A stretch of DNA of 64,000 nucleotides from an uncultured Chitinophaga sp. (GTDB taxonomy: Bacteria; Bacteroidota; Bacteroidia; Chitinophagales; Chitinophagaceae). The translations under genes were made by a program, and so were the position numbers. The stretch is taken from assembly GCF_902168175.1 (NCBI RefSeq), contig NZ_CABHOU010000069.1:62001-126000 (forward strand), read 5' to 3'. This document shows, piece by piece, positions 43,230 to 52,484 of this stretch (position 1 is its first letter; each line of letters opens with the position of its first letter). The notes beneath the pieces were generated by a model that ran no database searches, had not been told where the DNA came from, and saw nothing but the letters and a program-made list of their open reading frames with translations.

Positions 43230-46200
43230 TTATTCGGGCCTAAAAGTAATAATAAATTTCGTTCCTTTTCCTGGTTTACTTTCTGCCAGAATATTCCCAC
43301 CCATTGCTTCGATCTGGCTCTTCGTGATAAAGAGCCCTATCCCCTTGGCATCTTTGTTCTTGTGGAACGTTTTTCTGAACCCGAACAATTTGTTGCCGTA
43401 GCGGTCCAGATCGATGCCCACACCGTTATCTTCCGCCGTAAGCATTACACCACCATCTACCTTGCGGCTTTGGAAGTGTACCATGGGCGAGCGATCGTTT
43501 GCGCGGTATTTAATAGCGTTGGTTAGCAGGTTCTGCAATATGCTGTCGAGATAGATTTTGGGGTATTCGATATCCGGCGAATCCGAGAAATCGCAGGTAA
43601 GCCGTATACCGCTGGTTTCAATATCCACCGTAAGTATTTCTTTAATTCGCTGCAGCCTTTCAGAAAACGAGAGCTTTTCGCGTTCGAGGTTCAGGTCTTT
43701 ACGGATCTGCACTACCTCTATAAGATCATTGAGCGTTTCATCTATATTAAGGATCACATCGTGCTGCATATTAATATAGAGTTCACGCTCGCTTTCCGAT
43801 GTAGTATTATTATATATCTGCATTAGCGCCTTCAGGTTGGCGATAGGCGCACGAAGGTTGTGAGATGTAATGTGGGCGAAGTCTTCCAGCTGTTTGTTCT
43901 GATTTACCAGGTATTTGTTCAGGTTTAACAACTGCTCGTTCGCCTTACGTAACTCGCGCTGCATACGTCGGCTTGTGGTTACGTTACGGGTGAAGATAGA
44001 GATGCTGCCATCCTGCATGGCGGCCAGCAAAAATTCGTACCACTTATTGGTTTGCGGCAGATAATTGATGAACGATACCGGCCTGCGGTGTTCTATACAC
44101 TCCGAAAGTTTGGAATGGAATGTACTGCCCGACAGCCATGGGAATACCTCAAATATATTATTACCCAACACCGCCTCGTGGTCAATTATTTCCTCTGCTT
44201 TCTTATTGATAAAATTCACCTTTCCATCCTGCCCCATTACAGCATAGCCCATATCGATAGTATCGAAGAAGAGGCTCATAAGTTCTGTATTACGGGAAAG
44301 CTGGTCGCGTATCTGGAATTGTTCGGTAATATCCTGTATAACGCCATGTATACGTACGATGCGGCCGTTCCTGAATTCGGGGCGACCGATCATTCTTATC
44401 TTGATACTGTTGTTGCGGGCAGTTACCAGCGTGAGTTGCTCGTCGAAAGAGCGGCCGTACTGGCAGCATTCCATAATTACATCTTCTACCCTTGCACGCT
44501 CATCATCGCTATAGAAAGTGCCCATCTTTTCCATGGACATCTGCGTATATGGCGGTAATTCGTGTATACGGTATGTTTGCGGCGACCAGCGTACACGGTA
44601 CGAAGGCACATCGATCTCCCATCCCCCTATTTTACCTATTTCGCCCGTCTGCAACATGAATTCCTGTGCCTTGGCGTTTTCTATCTCCTGTCGTTTCTTA
44701 TCTGTAATATCATTTACCAACGCCACCACGATCTGGTCTTTGTCTACCGGATCATACACCGGGAACATGGTCAGATCAAGAAATACTTCCCGGTCAGTCT
44801 TCGTCCAGTCTTTATCCAGCGAGAAGTCAAGCTTTTTTTCCATCCTCACCATTTTGCCATGCTGCAACACCTGCATAAACAGCTGGTCCAGCTCAAACAA
44901 TTTGGCAAAAGGATCATTGATCATATTATACGCGTCTTCGTGTTCCCCGTTTACGTTATTGCCAAAGAACAGGCGCTGCGTTTGGTTAACACGGCGTATA
45001 AATCCGAAGTTGTCGAACTGAATATACCCGATAGGCAGATTTTCGACAATATTATTAAGAAGGCGTTCGCTTTTTTCGAGACTCAGCTCCGCGAGTTTCT
45101 TCTCCGTAATTTCACTCAGGATGAGGAACATGTAAGCCAGCTCGTTCTGTTGCCCAATAACCGGGAAGCCTGTGGCCTCATAGTAAGCTGGCTGGATGCG
45201 GGTGACCGCACCATTTTGCACCTCAGTATACTTGAGCAGAATTTCCTTTTTAACCGGCACCCGCCTGCGTATTACCTCTTCGAACATCGCATTAAGGCCA
45301 TTGTGGCGGTTAATGGGATCGCCCAAGACGTTGTATGGCAGACCGTTTACAGCCAGGTGGCCTTCTCCGAGAATATCCCGCATATAACCGTTCAGGTCTA
45401 CACTCCAGCCATCAGGCGTATATTGATGCAGGCCTACCGGCAGATTTTCCAGCACACTGCGGAAGAACTGCTCATTTTCGCGGGCCTTTATTTCCTGTTG
45501 TTTACGTGCAGTAATATCCAGGCAAATAACCAGGTAACCACCCTTCGCATCCCCTGTAGTAAAGGGGCTTACGGTAGCATCTACCCAAATCATCCGGCTG
45601 TCGGCACTATTGTATATAACTTCGTTATGCCATGTTTTACCCGTTCTGAGCGTACGCCAGATGTCATTAACATCGCAGGGCGATTCAACCTGGCTGATGA
45701 TCTGGCTGAACGGGAGGCCTACCAGCGCCGTGGCCGAGAGACCTGTAGCGTTGCAGAACATTTCGTTTACCCGCATAATGCGCGCACGTTCGTCCAGCAT
45801 AGCCACAATAGCACAAGCGTCAATGGCCGATTGCACCTGGTGCAACTGGGCATTGGCATTTAGCATATCCTGGTAAAAGGTAAGTTCGTGGCTGACGTTG
45901 CGCGAAAGCATGAATGCCCCTGTTACGCGGCCTTCTTCATCGTACAGTGGTTTAAAGGAAATACGATGGTGCGCGCCACCAGGCACCACATTTGGAATGG
46001 AACACACATACGTGTTGCTGTCCCCGGCAAGTGCCCTCTTACAATGATATAACCATTGCTGGGCCCATTGCGGGTATGCTTCACAAAGGGATAAAACACT
46101 GATGCCTGGTCTGATATCCGCCCCATAAAGTCTGCGGCATTCCGCCGCAAAAACCTTGTTCACCCTCACAAAACGACAATCCATATCAAATATGGCGATG

Positions 46201-46247
46201 CCGTCCTGGATATCCTCCAGCACCTGACTTAATGCAGCGTCGTTCAT
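43230..46247 (-). CDS. Cytoplasmic six-PAS sensor histidine kinase
   Basis: 1005 residues. Six PAS/PAC units can be counted by their repeated 'ITxxK/R' ends: about 1-130, 137-255, 260-385, 390-525, 535-650 and 660-770. The dimerisation/phosphoacceptor helix follows ('FAHITSHNLRAPIANLKALM', H-box His in SHNLRAP), and then the ATPase domain with the N-box 'LLTNAIKYR', 'AEDNGVGIDLD' and 'GIGLFITKSQIEAMGG'. No membrane segment is visible, so it should sense internal signals such as light, redox or ligands via PAS pockets. The partner is the CheY-like regulator downstream. Confidence 0.93.
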   Translation of the reverse strand: MNDAALSQVLEDIQDGIAIFDMDCRFVRVNKVFAAECRRLYGADIRPGISVLSLCEAYPQWAQQWLYHCKRALAGDSNTYVCSIPNVVPGGAHHRISFKPLYDEEGRVTGAFMLSRNVSHELTFYQDMLNANAQLHQVQSAIDACAIVAMLDERARIMRVNEMFCNATGLSATALVGLPFSQIISQVESPCDVNDIWRTLRTGKTWHNEVIYNSADSRMIWVDATVSPFTTGDAKGGYLVICLDITARKQQEIKARENEQFFRSVLENLPVGLHQYTPDGWSVDLNGYMRDILGEGHLAVNGLPYNVLGDPINRHNGLNAMFEEVIRRRVPVKKEILLKYTEVQNGAVTRIQPAYYEATGFPVIGQQNELAYMFLILSEITEKKLAELSLEKSERLLNNIVENLPIGYIQFDNFGFIRRVNQTQRLFFGNNVNGEHEDAYNMINDPFAKLFELDQLFMQVLQHGKMVRMEKKLDFSLDKDWTKTDREVFLDLTMFPVYDPVDKDQIVVALVNDITDKKRQEIENAKAQEFMLQTGEIGKIGGWEIDVPSYRVRWSPQTYRIHELPPYTQMSMEKMGTFYSDDERARVEDVIMECCQYGRSFDEQLTLVTARNNSIKIRMIGRPEFRNGRIVRIHGVIQDITEQFQIRDQLSRNTELMSLFFDTIDMGYAVMGQDGKVNFINKKAEEIIDHEAVLGNNIFEVFPWLSGSTFHSKLSECIEHRRPVSFINYLPQTNKWYEFLLAAMQDGSISIFTRNVTTSRRMQRELRKANEQLLNLNKYLVNQNKQLEDFAHITSHNLRAPIANLKALMQIYNNTTSESERELYINMQHDVILNIDETLNDLIEVVQIRKDLNLEREKLSFSERLQRIKEILTVDIETSGIRLTCDFSDSPDIEYPKIYLDSILQNLLTNAIKYRANDRSPMVHFQSRKVDGGVMLTAEDNGVGIDLDRYGNKLFGFRKTFHKNKDAKGIGLFITKSQIEAMGGNILAESKPGKGTKFIITFRPE

Positions 46248-46981
46248 GTTGTAAGTAAGTCTGTTGGCATATTATACTCCCGATAATTCACGATCATGCT
46301 CTGCTTAGACGGCCAATAAATCAATGCTAAAAGTAGTGATAATATAAGACATTTCCTTGTTATGGTAAAAAATGAATACATACTTAAAAACGTCGTTGGG
46401 GATAATATGGGGAAAACCCAAACCCTTTCTGCATAAGGCATTGATACCTAACCGGGTGATGAGGCTGCGCCTTTTCTGCATTTTTTAAAATATCTTTGGT
46501 TCAAACGTTAGATAACGAAAGCATTAATTTTTACGGGCTCTGAAAGCGACAAGTCCGCGATGCCTGAGTTACAGAACTTTTTACAATTTTTGGGGACATT
46601 GAAAGTGAAATAACTTGGCATCTGCTCACAGTACAGGAAAAAAGTTTTGGCGTTGTTATTGCTGCTGCTGATATAGCTGCTGCTCTGCCCGGTGTGGTTT
46701 CTGCCTATACCTCACTCGCGGTTTTAGGTGTTCTCCCGGAAGACAGCTTGCCTGTAACTTAGATGCGCTGTGGCAGTAGGTAAAGCAGGTACGCACAATA
46801 CCGCAGTATCAGCTGAACAGAAAATCGCTCTCTCCGGCAAAGAGGTGGCTGCTAAAGTACAAACCTTCAAACAAAACGGTTACAAACTATAACGGGTGCT
46901 GGCCAACATGCAGAGAGGCTGAAGTTGTACATATTATCCCGGGGAGCGAAACAGTATTCTTTATCTTAAACTTTAGGTCCA
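46248..46981. other. 734-base gene-free region with decayed coding fragments
   Basis: No complete gene is supported. Two rightward fragments look like former coding sequence. 46655-46762 reads 'VIAADIAAALPGVVSAY'-like Ala-rich residues, ending at TAG. 46770-46892 reads 'AVGKAGTHNTAVSAEQKIAL' then 'SGKEVAAKVQTFKQNGYKL', ending at TAA. They lie in different frames, separated by stop codons, as in an eroded gene. The promoter of the leftward kinase should lie near 46250-46400. Confidence 0.4.
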
Positions 46982-47938
46982 TTGACAGAGTCGATCATTA
47001 ACCTGGACAGCGTAAATCCGATTGAGTTTTTCGGGATCAACAACGGCAAACTCGATCTGCTGAAAAAGAAATTCCCCCTGCTTAAGATCCTTTCCCGCGG
47101 TACACAGCTGAAAGTGTCGGGAGCGCCTGAAGAGGTAGCCACGGCACAGGAAAAGATCGGCCAGATCGTAAAGTATCTTGAACGTAATGGTAACCTTTCC
47201 GAAAACTATTTCGAACAGATTCTCGGGGATGAGGTAACCGGCGTGGACCACTTTAGCGACCGGAATCCGAATGAAGTATTGGTATTTGGCCCCAACGGCC
47301 GAACGGTGCGTGCCAAAACGGCCAACCAGAAAAAAATGGTAGGCCTGGTGGACAAAAACGACATCGTGTTTGCCATTGGCCCGGCTGGTACAGGTAAAAC
47401 CTATACAGCGGTAGCCCTGGCCGTAAGAGCGTTGAAGAACAAGGCCGTACGGAAGATCATCCTTACCCGTCCTGCGGTGGAGGCCGGCGAAAGCCTGGGT
47501 TTCCTGCCGGGTGACCTGAAGGAAAAAATCGACCCGTACCTGCGCCCGCTTTACGATGCACTCGACGACATGATACCGGCCGAAAAGCTAACCTATTTCA
47601 TGACTAACCGCGTGATCGAGATCGCCCCGCTGGCTTACATGCGCGGCCGTACACTGGATAATGCCTTCATCATCCTTGATGAGGCCCAGAATGCGACCGA
47701 ACTGCAGCTAAAAATGTTCCTTACCCGTATCGGTTCATCAGCTAAAGCCATCATTACCGGCGATCTGACGCAAATTGACCTTCCCAAAAGCCAACGCTCC
47801 GGGCTGGAAAAAGCGACCAGGATTCTCCGTAATATTGATGGTATCGGCCACCTGAAACTGGATGAGGAAGATGTAGTGCGTCACAGGCTGGTAAAAGCCA
47901 TCATCAGGGCTTACGAAGCAAATAAAGACGAAAACTGA
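46982..47938 (+). CDS. phoH: PhoH-family ATPase
   Basis: 318 residues from TTG 46982. The N-terminal RNA-binding-like segment contains 'LLKILSRGTQLKVSGAPEEV', followed by the ATPase with Walker A 'FAIGPAGTGKTYTAVALA' (about residue 135), 'LTRPAVEAGESLGFLPGDLKEKIDPYLRPLYDAL' in part, Walker B 'AFIILDEAQNATELQLKM', and 'ITGDLTQIDLPKSQRSGL'. This is the YbeZ/PhoH type, linked to RNA metabolism and usually near ybeY; ybeY is not adjacent here. A nested hairpin terminator follows. Confidence 0.94.
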   Translation: MTESIINLDSVNPIEFFGINNGKLDLLKKKFPLLKILSRGTQLKVSGAPEEVATAQEKIGQIVKYLERNGNLSENYFEQILGDEVTGVDHFSDRNPNEVLVFGPNGRTVRAKTANQKKMVGLVDKNDIVFAIGPAGTGKTYTAVALAVRALKNKAVRKIILTRPAVEAGESLGFLPGDLKEKIDPYLRPLYDALDDMIPAEKLTYFMTNRVIEIAPLAYMRGRTLDNAFIILDEAQNATELQLKMFLTRIGSSAKAIITGDLTQIDLPKSQRSGLEKATRILRNIDGIGHLKLDEEDVVRHRLVKAIIRAYEANKDEN

Positions 47939-47945
47939 TTCTAAA

Positions 47946-48004
47946 AAAGCCAGGCACATGTTGTAACACGTATCACGCGTACGTGTCAACGGTTGCCTGG
48001 CTTT
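47946..48004. terminator. Nested hairpin terminator after phoH
   Basis: Outer 11-bp arms AAAGCCAGGCA / TGCCTGGCTTT enclose a second stem, ACACGTA / TACGTGT, extended by GTTG/CAAC with a TA bulge. The outer arms are flanked by A and T tracts. Confidence 0.75.
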
Positions 48005-48038
48005 AAATTAACAGTACCTTAACTTCCGTAATTGTAAG

Positions 48039-48069
48039 TTGTGCATTTCAAACAATCCCCCTATTTTTG
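48039..48069 (+). promoter_or_regulatory. Promoter of the DUF4878 lipoprotein gene
   Basis: TTG at 48039-48041, 20-base spacer, TATTTTTG at 48062-48069 (TAnnTTTG). The predicted start is about 20 bases before ATG 48096. Confidence 0.55.
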
Positions 48070-48095
48070 TCGAAATTTTTTAACTTTTCAGCCAC

Positions 48096-48581
48096 ATGAG
48101 CTATTATAGGCGACTTGTACTTTTGTTTGGTATTTTCTTTGGCCTTCTGATTGCTGGTTGTCAAAAACAAACCAAGCCCGACGAAGTAGCGCTGGATTTC
48201 ATGCACGCCATCCAGCAATCTAACTTCGAGCAGGCCAAAGAATATGCTACGAAAGAATCGCACCAGGTGATTACCTTATACTCGATCTTCGACGGCAGGA
48301 GAACGGAGGACGAACGGGAAAAGATCAAACACGCCGAAATTAAAGTACTGGATACCAAAGAAGAAGGCGACAAAGCTACGGTAACCATCCTTAACTCATC
48401 TGCCAAACAGGAAGAAACCCTGCAGCTTGTGAAAGAAAGCGGCAAGTGGAAAATCTCCCTTACATTCGAAAGCATCATTCCCAACTTCCCCCCTCCGGGC
48501 AGCATGGACAGCACCAGCATCGAAAGGATGCAAGACAGCGTGCCTGTGCTCCTGGATTCTGTTGCAGTTCCCGCGCAATAA
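48096..48581 (+). CDS. DUF4878-domain lipoprotein
   Basis: 161 residues. The lipoprotein signal 'LVLLFGIFFGLLIAGC' is followed by 'QKQTKPDEVALDFMHAIQQSNFE', the typical start of DUF4878, an NTF2-like fold ('AKEYATKESHQVITLYSIFD', 'EGDKATVTILNSSAKQEE', 'LQLVKESGKWKISL'). The C-terminal tail is Pro/Ser-rich. Probably envelope-anchored; function not established. Confidence 0.8.
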   Translation: MSYYRRLVLLFGIFFGLLIAGCQKQTKPDEVALDFMHAIQQSNFEQAKEYATKESHQVITLYSIFDGRRTEDEREKIKHAEIKVLDTKEEGDKATVTILNSSAKQEETLQLVKESGKWKISLTFESIIPNFPPPGSMDSTSIERMQDSVPVLLDSVAVPAQ

Positions 48582-48673
48582 GAATTTTAGGAAAAACGGA
48601 CCATGAATATTCAAATTGTGTAAGACTCGGCTCCCACCTTTATAGTTCCACTCTATTATGCCCGCAGATATAA

Positions 48674-48706
48674 TTGCAGGCATTTGTTTCTTATTTCTTA
48701 AATTTG
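48674..48706 (+). promoter_or_regulatory. Promoter of ppa
   Basis: TTG at 48674-48676, 22-base spacer, TAAATTTG at 48699-48706 (TAnnTTTG). The leader to ATG 48771 would be about 59 bases. Confidence 0.45.
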
Positions 48707-48770
48707 CCCCCCTCGGATTACGAGGATATGCAATATTGAACCATATAAGTAAAAAGAAAGCATTAAGATT

Positions 48771-49307
48771 ATGACAACAAATCCTTGGCATGGCGTTAGT
48801 TACGGCGATAAAGCACCGCACATCGTTACAGGTATTATCGAAATCCCCCAGGGCTCGCGTGCCAAATATGAGCTGGACAAGGAAAGTGGTTTATTGAAAC
48901 TCGACAGGGTATTGTATTCATCTGTATATTATCCGGCTAACTATGGCTTCATCCCCAGAACGTATTGCGATGACCATGATCCGCTGGATATCCTCATCAT
49001 TTCGCAGATAAACTGCGTGCCCATGTGCCTCGTAGATGCTAAAGTGATTGGTGTAATGCAGATGATCGATAGTGGTGAAGCAGACGATAAGATCATTGCC
49101 GTTGCCGCGCACGACCAGAGTGTAAACCACATTAACGATATCTCTGAACTGCCCCCGCACTTCATTCACGAAATGCGCCACTTCTTCGAAGAGTACAAAA
49201 AACTGGAAAACAAAACCGTAAAGGTGGAAGAGTTCCAGAACAAAGCCGTTGCCGAAAGGATTATCCAGGAAAGCATCGAACTGTACAACACTACTTTTAA
49301 GAAGTAA
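48771..49307 (+). CDS. ppa: Inorganic pyrophosphatase, family I
   Basis: 178 residues, usual for bacterial soluble PPase. It hydrolyses pyrophosphate in the cytoplasm with Mg2+. Motifs in order: '[19 protein letters not shown]', '[28 protein letters not shown]' in part (metal-binding Asp residues in DDHDPLD), '[19 protein letters not shown]', and '[19 protein letters not shown]'. A perfect 17-bp terminator follows the gene. Confidence 0.97.
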   Translation: MTTNPWHGVSYGDKAPHIVTGIIEIPQGSRAKYELDKESGLLKLDRVLYSSVYYPANYGFIPRTYCDDHDPLDILIISQINCVPMCLVDAKVIGVMQMIDSGEADDKIIAVAAHDQSVNHINDISELPPHFIHEMRHFFEEYKKLENKTVKVEEFQNKAVAERIIQESIELYNTTFKK

Positions 49308-49321
49308 TTGGGTAAGTTGAT

Positions 49322-49365
49322 AAAGAAAAAGAGCAGCCGTTTCGTAATGGCTGCTCTTTTTCTTT
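49322..49365. terminator. Bidirectional terminator between ppa and the NlpC/P60 gene
   Basis: 17-bp perfect arms (AAAGAAAAAGAGCAGCC and its complement) with a 10-base loop. The stop codon of the leftward NlpC/P60 gene (49364-49366) overlaps the right arm. Confidence 0.9.
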
Positions 49366-50131
49366 AAAAATAACGCCTGATCAGGCGAAGTTTGTGCGTT
49401 CGTTCGCCGGTATCACTGTTTACGATGCCTTGGTTATCAATAGCATCTATACGCACCTTACCGGAGGAGTGTATGATTTCGTGGTCGTTCATTAACATCC
49501 CTACATGCGTTATACGCCCCTCTTCATTATCAAAAAAAGCCAGGTCGCCAGGTTTAGTCTCCTGTAAAAAGCTTACGCCTTCCCCTTGTGTAGCCTGCTG
49601 GTAAGCATCGCGTAAAAGCGCGATACCCGCCAGTTTATAAACCGTTTGCGTAAATCCTGAGCAATCAATCCCAAACACCGACTTGCCCCCCCACAGATAG
49701 GAGGTATTAAGAAATACCGCCGCATGTTCAAGTATTTTGGTCGCATCGGGTGCCTTCGGCAATTCAAGAAGAGGCTCCTCAAACTGTACCGTAAATTTTC
49801 CCCATTTTGTAACACCCCCGCCGTTACTAGCGAAGAGGCAGCCAAAAGGAATGTGCATGAGCTGGCCGTTAAATTTGATGCGATTGACCCACGCGGGAGT
49901 ATAAAAAGGATGCGGTGTATCAAAAACGTCTTTTTCTACCATTTGCACATGCGAAACCGTAACCCAGCCTTCATAATTATCGTAACGGTTCCGTACCTTC
50001 ATCCAGCCATCTGAAGTAACTGGTTCTGTTTCAACAAATTCCCCAAACAAAACCTGCGAGATAATTTCGCTTCTGTGCTTTGGCTCCGCCCTCATGGGCA
50101 TAACCGGTACAATGGTTACAGCGTATGGCAT
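49364..50131 (-). CDS. NlpC/P60 (C40) cell-wall peptidase with SH3 domains
   Basis: 255 residues. The N-terminal bacterial SH3 part is at about 1-70 ('VMPMRAEPKHRSEIISQVLFG', 'WMKVRNRYDNYEGWV'), possibly with a second SH3-like segment to about 125. The C40 domain is at about 130-255: Cys in 'FGIDCSGFTQTVYKLAG', His in 'GRITHVGMLMN', and the third polar residue near 'EIIHSSGKVRID'. It should cut D-gamma-Glu-diamino acid bonds in peptidoglycan peptides. There is no obvious signal peptide; the related YkfC-type enzymes can act on recycled peptides. Confidence 0.9.
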   Translation of the reverse strand: MPYAVTIVPVMPMRAEPKHRSEIISQVLFGEFVETEPVTSDGWMKVRNRYDNYEGWVTVSHVQMVEKDVFDTPHPFYTPAWVNRIKFNGQLMHIPFGCLFASNGGGVTKWGKFTVQFEEPLLELPKAPDATKILEHAAVFLNTSYLWGGKSVFGIDCSGFTQTVYKLAGIALLRDAYQQATQGEGVSFLQETKPGDLAFFDNEEGRITHVGMLMNDHEIIHSSGKVRIDAIDNQGIVNSDTGERTHKLRLIRRYF

Positions 50132-50202
50132 ACTAATTGTTATTTTTTTATATAAGTGTTTCAGAATTTGAACACGAAAATGCGTAAATTATAGATAGAA
50201 AT

Positions 50203-50763
50203 ATGCACCTGCTACTAAATAATATGACCGACAAGGAATTACTGAACCGCGTTCGTAAACTAATGGACGAGGAAGCGGTAGGTACCCTTTTGGAAAGATA
50301 CAGCCACCTGGTAGTAGCATATAGTCTACCTAAAATGGCCAACCGTGAAAGTGCTGCGCAAGTAATACCGGCACTGTTAAAAGACCTTGACCAGAATTTC
50401 CGCACGATGCACATACCCAGGGCCAACGACTGCGTGGAACATACCCTGGAAGACTATTTCAGTCCGAAAAAGCATCCTAACCACGTTTCCCGTGAGGTTC
50501 AGGCCATTTACCGGTCCGAATCGCGCGTACAACAGTCTGGCAGCAACCCTATTGCCAGGCAACAGTTAGGTACAGAACTGGAATCGGCGCTTGAAAAGTT
50601 AACCGCTGAAGATCAGCAGGTAGTAGCCCTATTCTATGCCGAACAAAAAACCTTTGAAGAGATTGCTGCCGCTAGAGGCATTACAAAAGATAAAGTACGA
50701 ACGATACTGAAAACGGCTCGCAAAAAATTAGCCACACAACTGATGGACCAGGCCTATGAGTAA
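50203..50763 (+). CDS. Sigma-70-like factor of a regulator pair, first copy
   Basis: 186 residues. Its N-terminus 'NNMTDKELLNRVRKLMDEEA' aligns with that of the sigma factor at 51871 ('QNLTDLELLQRYKSD'). It ends in a sigma region 4 helix-turn-helix ('LEKLTAEDQQVVALFYAEQK', 'TFEEIAAARGITKDKVRTIL'). Region 2 is diverged, so promoter melting may be altered. The stop overlaps the next gene's start by eight bases, showing translational coupling to its putative anti-sigma partner. Confidence 0.75.
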   Translation: MHLLLNNMTDKELLNRVRKLMDEEAVGTLLERYSHLVVAYSLPKMANRESAAQVIPALLKDLDQNFRTMHIPRANDCVEHTLEDYFSPKKHPNHVSREVQAIYRSESRVQQSGSNPIARQQLGTELESALEKLTAEDQQVVALFYAEQKTFEEIAAARGITKDKVRTILKTARKKLATQLMDQAYE

Positions 50764-51811
50764 CTTATTTCCCATACAAGAACGGATCCTAAAGATCTTT
50801 ACCCCTGTACGATGTTTGAACAGGGACCAGTTACCGCGTTACATAGAAAACAAAATGACGCCGGTAGAGAAACATCTGGTAGAGCAGCACCTCGTTGACT
50901 GCGACCTGTGTTATCATGCGCTGCAGTCGCTGGAAAAGGCCGCTAATCGTGAGCCTTACGAGCAACTTACGACCAATACGATCACTTATATCCATCAGAA
51001 TTACATGCCCGCACCCAAAAACATGGTGCAGCAGAAGGCTATTCGAAAAGGTCGTAAACAGGAAAGCCTGCTAGCTTACTTCTGGACCCTTGCTTTAATA
51101 GGCTTTGTTGGCGGTGGCATTTATATCGTACAGGCGGCCATGAAACACCGCGGCCTGCGCAGTCATACGATGACTACGGGGGCAACACCGGCAAATGGCA
51201 CCGCATCGCAAACACCTGCCGGTGTAACTTATTCTACGCTGTCCGTATCGGACGAAACGCCTGCTACCTCCACCCCCACCGCCCAACTTGCTGTGACCAA
51301 CGTGGATAGTACGAGAAAAATCGTACAGCCGGCATTAAAAAAAGATACGATGAAATTGCTAGCAGCAGGCCCTCACCCAACCACGCCTAAACGCGATTCT
51401 GTTGCAGCATCTGCTCCTAAAAAGAATGTGGTAAAAGATTCTGTTACCCACGTTGCCCCTGCAGCTATTGCGGAAAAAAAGCCGGAAGTAAAGGAAGAGC
51501 CTAAAGCAACGCCCCCACCCACCGCAAAAGAAGAGAAGCCGGCGGCAGCAACACCTAAAAGCAGTGTTAACATAGATGAGTCGTTGTACAAATCGGCGCT
51601 TATGCTACAGCAGCAAGGCGATCTGGAGCAGGCGATAGACCGTTATAAGAAAGTATCAGGCACCAGTAAGTTTGGCGAGCTTGCTAAGTACCAGATGGCT
51701 GTATGCTACAAGAACCGTGGCCAGTCCAGTAAAGCGAAAAAACTTTTCAAAGAAGTAGTTAAGATGGACGGCAGCATGAAAGTGGCTGCTCAAAATGCAC
51801 TGGATAATTAA
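50756..51811 (+). CDS. Zinc-finger anti-sigma-like membrane protein with C-terminal TPR
   Basis: 351 residues. The cytoplasmic N-terminus contains the zinc-binding pattern H-x3-C-x2-C ('EQHLVDCDLCYHALQSLEK', about residues 43-60) of zf-HC2 anti-sigma factors. One membrane helix is at about 105-123 ('YFWTLALIGFVGGGIYIVQAA'). A long Pro/Ala/Lys/Thr-rich linker follows at about 135-275. The end is a TPR unit ('SLYKSALMLQQQGDLEQAID', 'AVCYKNRGQSSKAKKLFKEV'). The linker and TPR would lie in the periplasm and could sense protein partners. It is coupled to the sigma-like gene upstream. Confidence 0.78.
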   Translation: MSNLFPIQERILKIFTPVRCLNRDQLPRYIENKMTPVEKHLVEQHLVDCDLCYHALQSLEKAANREPYEQLTTNTITYIHQNYMPAPKNMVQQKAIRKGRKQESLLAYFWTLALIGFVGGGIYIVQAAMKHRGLRSHTMTTGATPANGTASQTPAGVTYSTLSVSDETPATSTPTAQLAVTNVDSTRKIVQPALKKDTMKLLAAGPHPTTPKRDSVAASAPKKNVVKDSVTHVAPAAIAEKKPEVKEEPKATPPPTAKEEKPAAATPKSSVNIDESLYKSALMLQQQGDLEQAIDRYKKVSGTSKFGELAKYQMAVCYKNRGQSSKAKKLFKEVVKMDGSMKVAAQNALDN

Positions 51812-51858
51812 TCCTGTTTATGGAAATTTAAATCTCCCGCATCTTACTCACAGATTTC

Positions 51859-51866
51859 TATATTTA
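51859..51866 (+). promoter_or_regulatory. Near-consensus -7 element before the second sigma gene
   Basis: TATATTTA differs from TAnnTTTG only in the last base and lies four bases before GTG 51871, so the transcript would be leaderless. Weak evidence. Confidence 0.3.
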
Positions 51867-51870
51867 CACT

Positions 51871-52458
51871 GTGAATTATCCTAGCTATCAGAACCTTACC
51901 GACCTTGAATTGCTGCAACGGTACAAATCCGACAGCAACAGCGAATGGATAGGCATATTATTCGATCGTTATGCCATCCTTTTACTGGGTTTATGTATGA
52001 AGTACCTCAAGAATGAAGAGGATGCACGTGACAGTGTTCAGCACATTTTCCTGAAAGTTTTATCGGACGTGCATAAGCACGAAGTACAGCATTTTAAGGC
52101 ATGGATTTACCAGGTGGCCAAAAACCACTGCCTCATGCAGCTACGCAAAACCAATACCCGTTACAGCAAAGAACTGGATGAGAACACCATGGGCGGCGCC
52201 CTGGAACCGGAGTTGGAAAAAGAAGCAAAAGCCGAAAAAGAACAGAAGGACCTGATGCTGGAGAACATGCAGGAGGCGATGAGCATGCTGAATTTGGAGC
52301 AACAGGCCTGTGTTAAGCTCTTTTACCTCGATAAACGCTCCTACCAGGAAATAGCCGATGATACGGGCTATTCGTTACTACAGGTGAAAAGCTATATCCA
52401 GAACGGAAAGCGGAATCTTAAATTATTATTGGAAAAGTACAGTAAAAATAAACGCTAA
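51871..52458 (+). CDS. ECF-type RNA polymerase sigma factor, second copy of the pair
   Basis: 195 residues from GTG 51871. Region 2 is at about 20-90 ('WIGILFDRYAILLLGLCMKYLKNEEDA', 'SVQHIFLKVLSDVHKHEV', 'FKAWIYQVAKNHCLMQLRK'). An acidic linker follows, then region 4 at about 130-190 ('LNLEQQACVKLFYLDKRSYQ', 'YSLLQVKSYIQNGKRNLKLL'). A complete ECF sigma factor, unlike the diverged copy upstream. The zinc-finger membrane protein encoded 26 bases downstream is its likely anti-sigma factor. Confidence 0.9.
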   Translation: MNYPSYQNLTDLELLQRYKSDSNSEWIGILFDRYAILLLGLCMKYLKNEEDARDSVQHIFLKVLSDVHKHEVQHFKAWIYQVAKNHCLMQLRKTNTRYSKELDENTMGGALEPELEKEAKAEKEQKDLMLENMQEAMSMLNLEQQACVKLFYLDKRSYQEIADDTGYSLLQVKSYIQNGKRNLKLLLEKYSKNKR

Positions 52459-52484
52459 CTTGCACAAGTAAGCGACAACAGTTT

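Noticed and set aside
46244..46441. Leftward 65-codon frame overlapping the kinase start as ATGA
   Set aside because: The overlap looks like coupling, but the peptide has no plausible composition or motif and covers the expected promoter region of the kinase gene.
35020..48024. The 16-mer TAACAGTACCTTAACT at 35020-35035 and again at 48009-48024, with a one-mismatch reverse copy of 15 bases at 59737-59751
   Set aside because: About one exact 16-base repeat pair is expected by chance in a 64 kb window counting both strands, and the copies have no common context.
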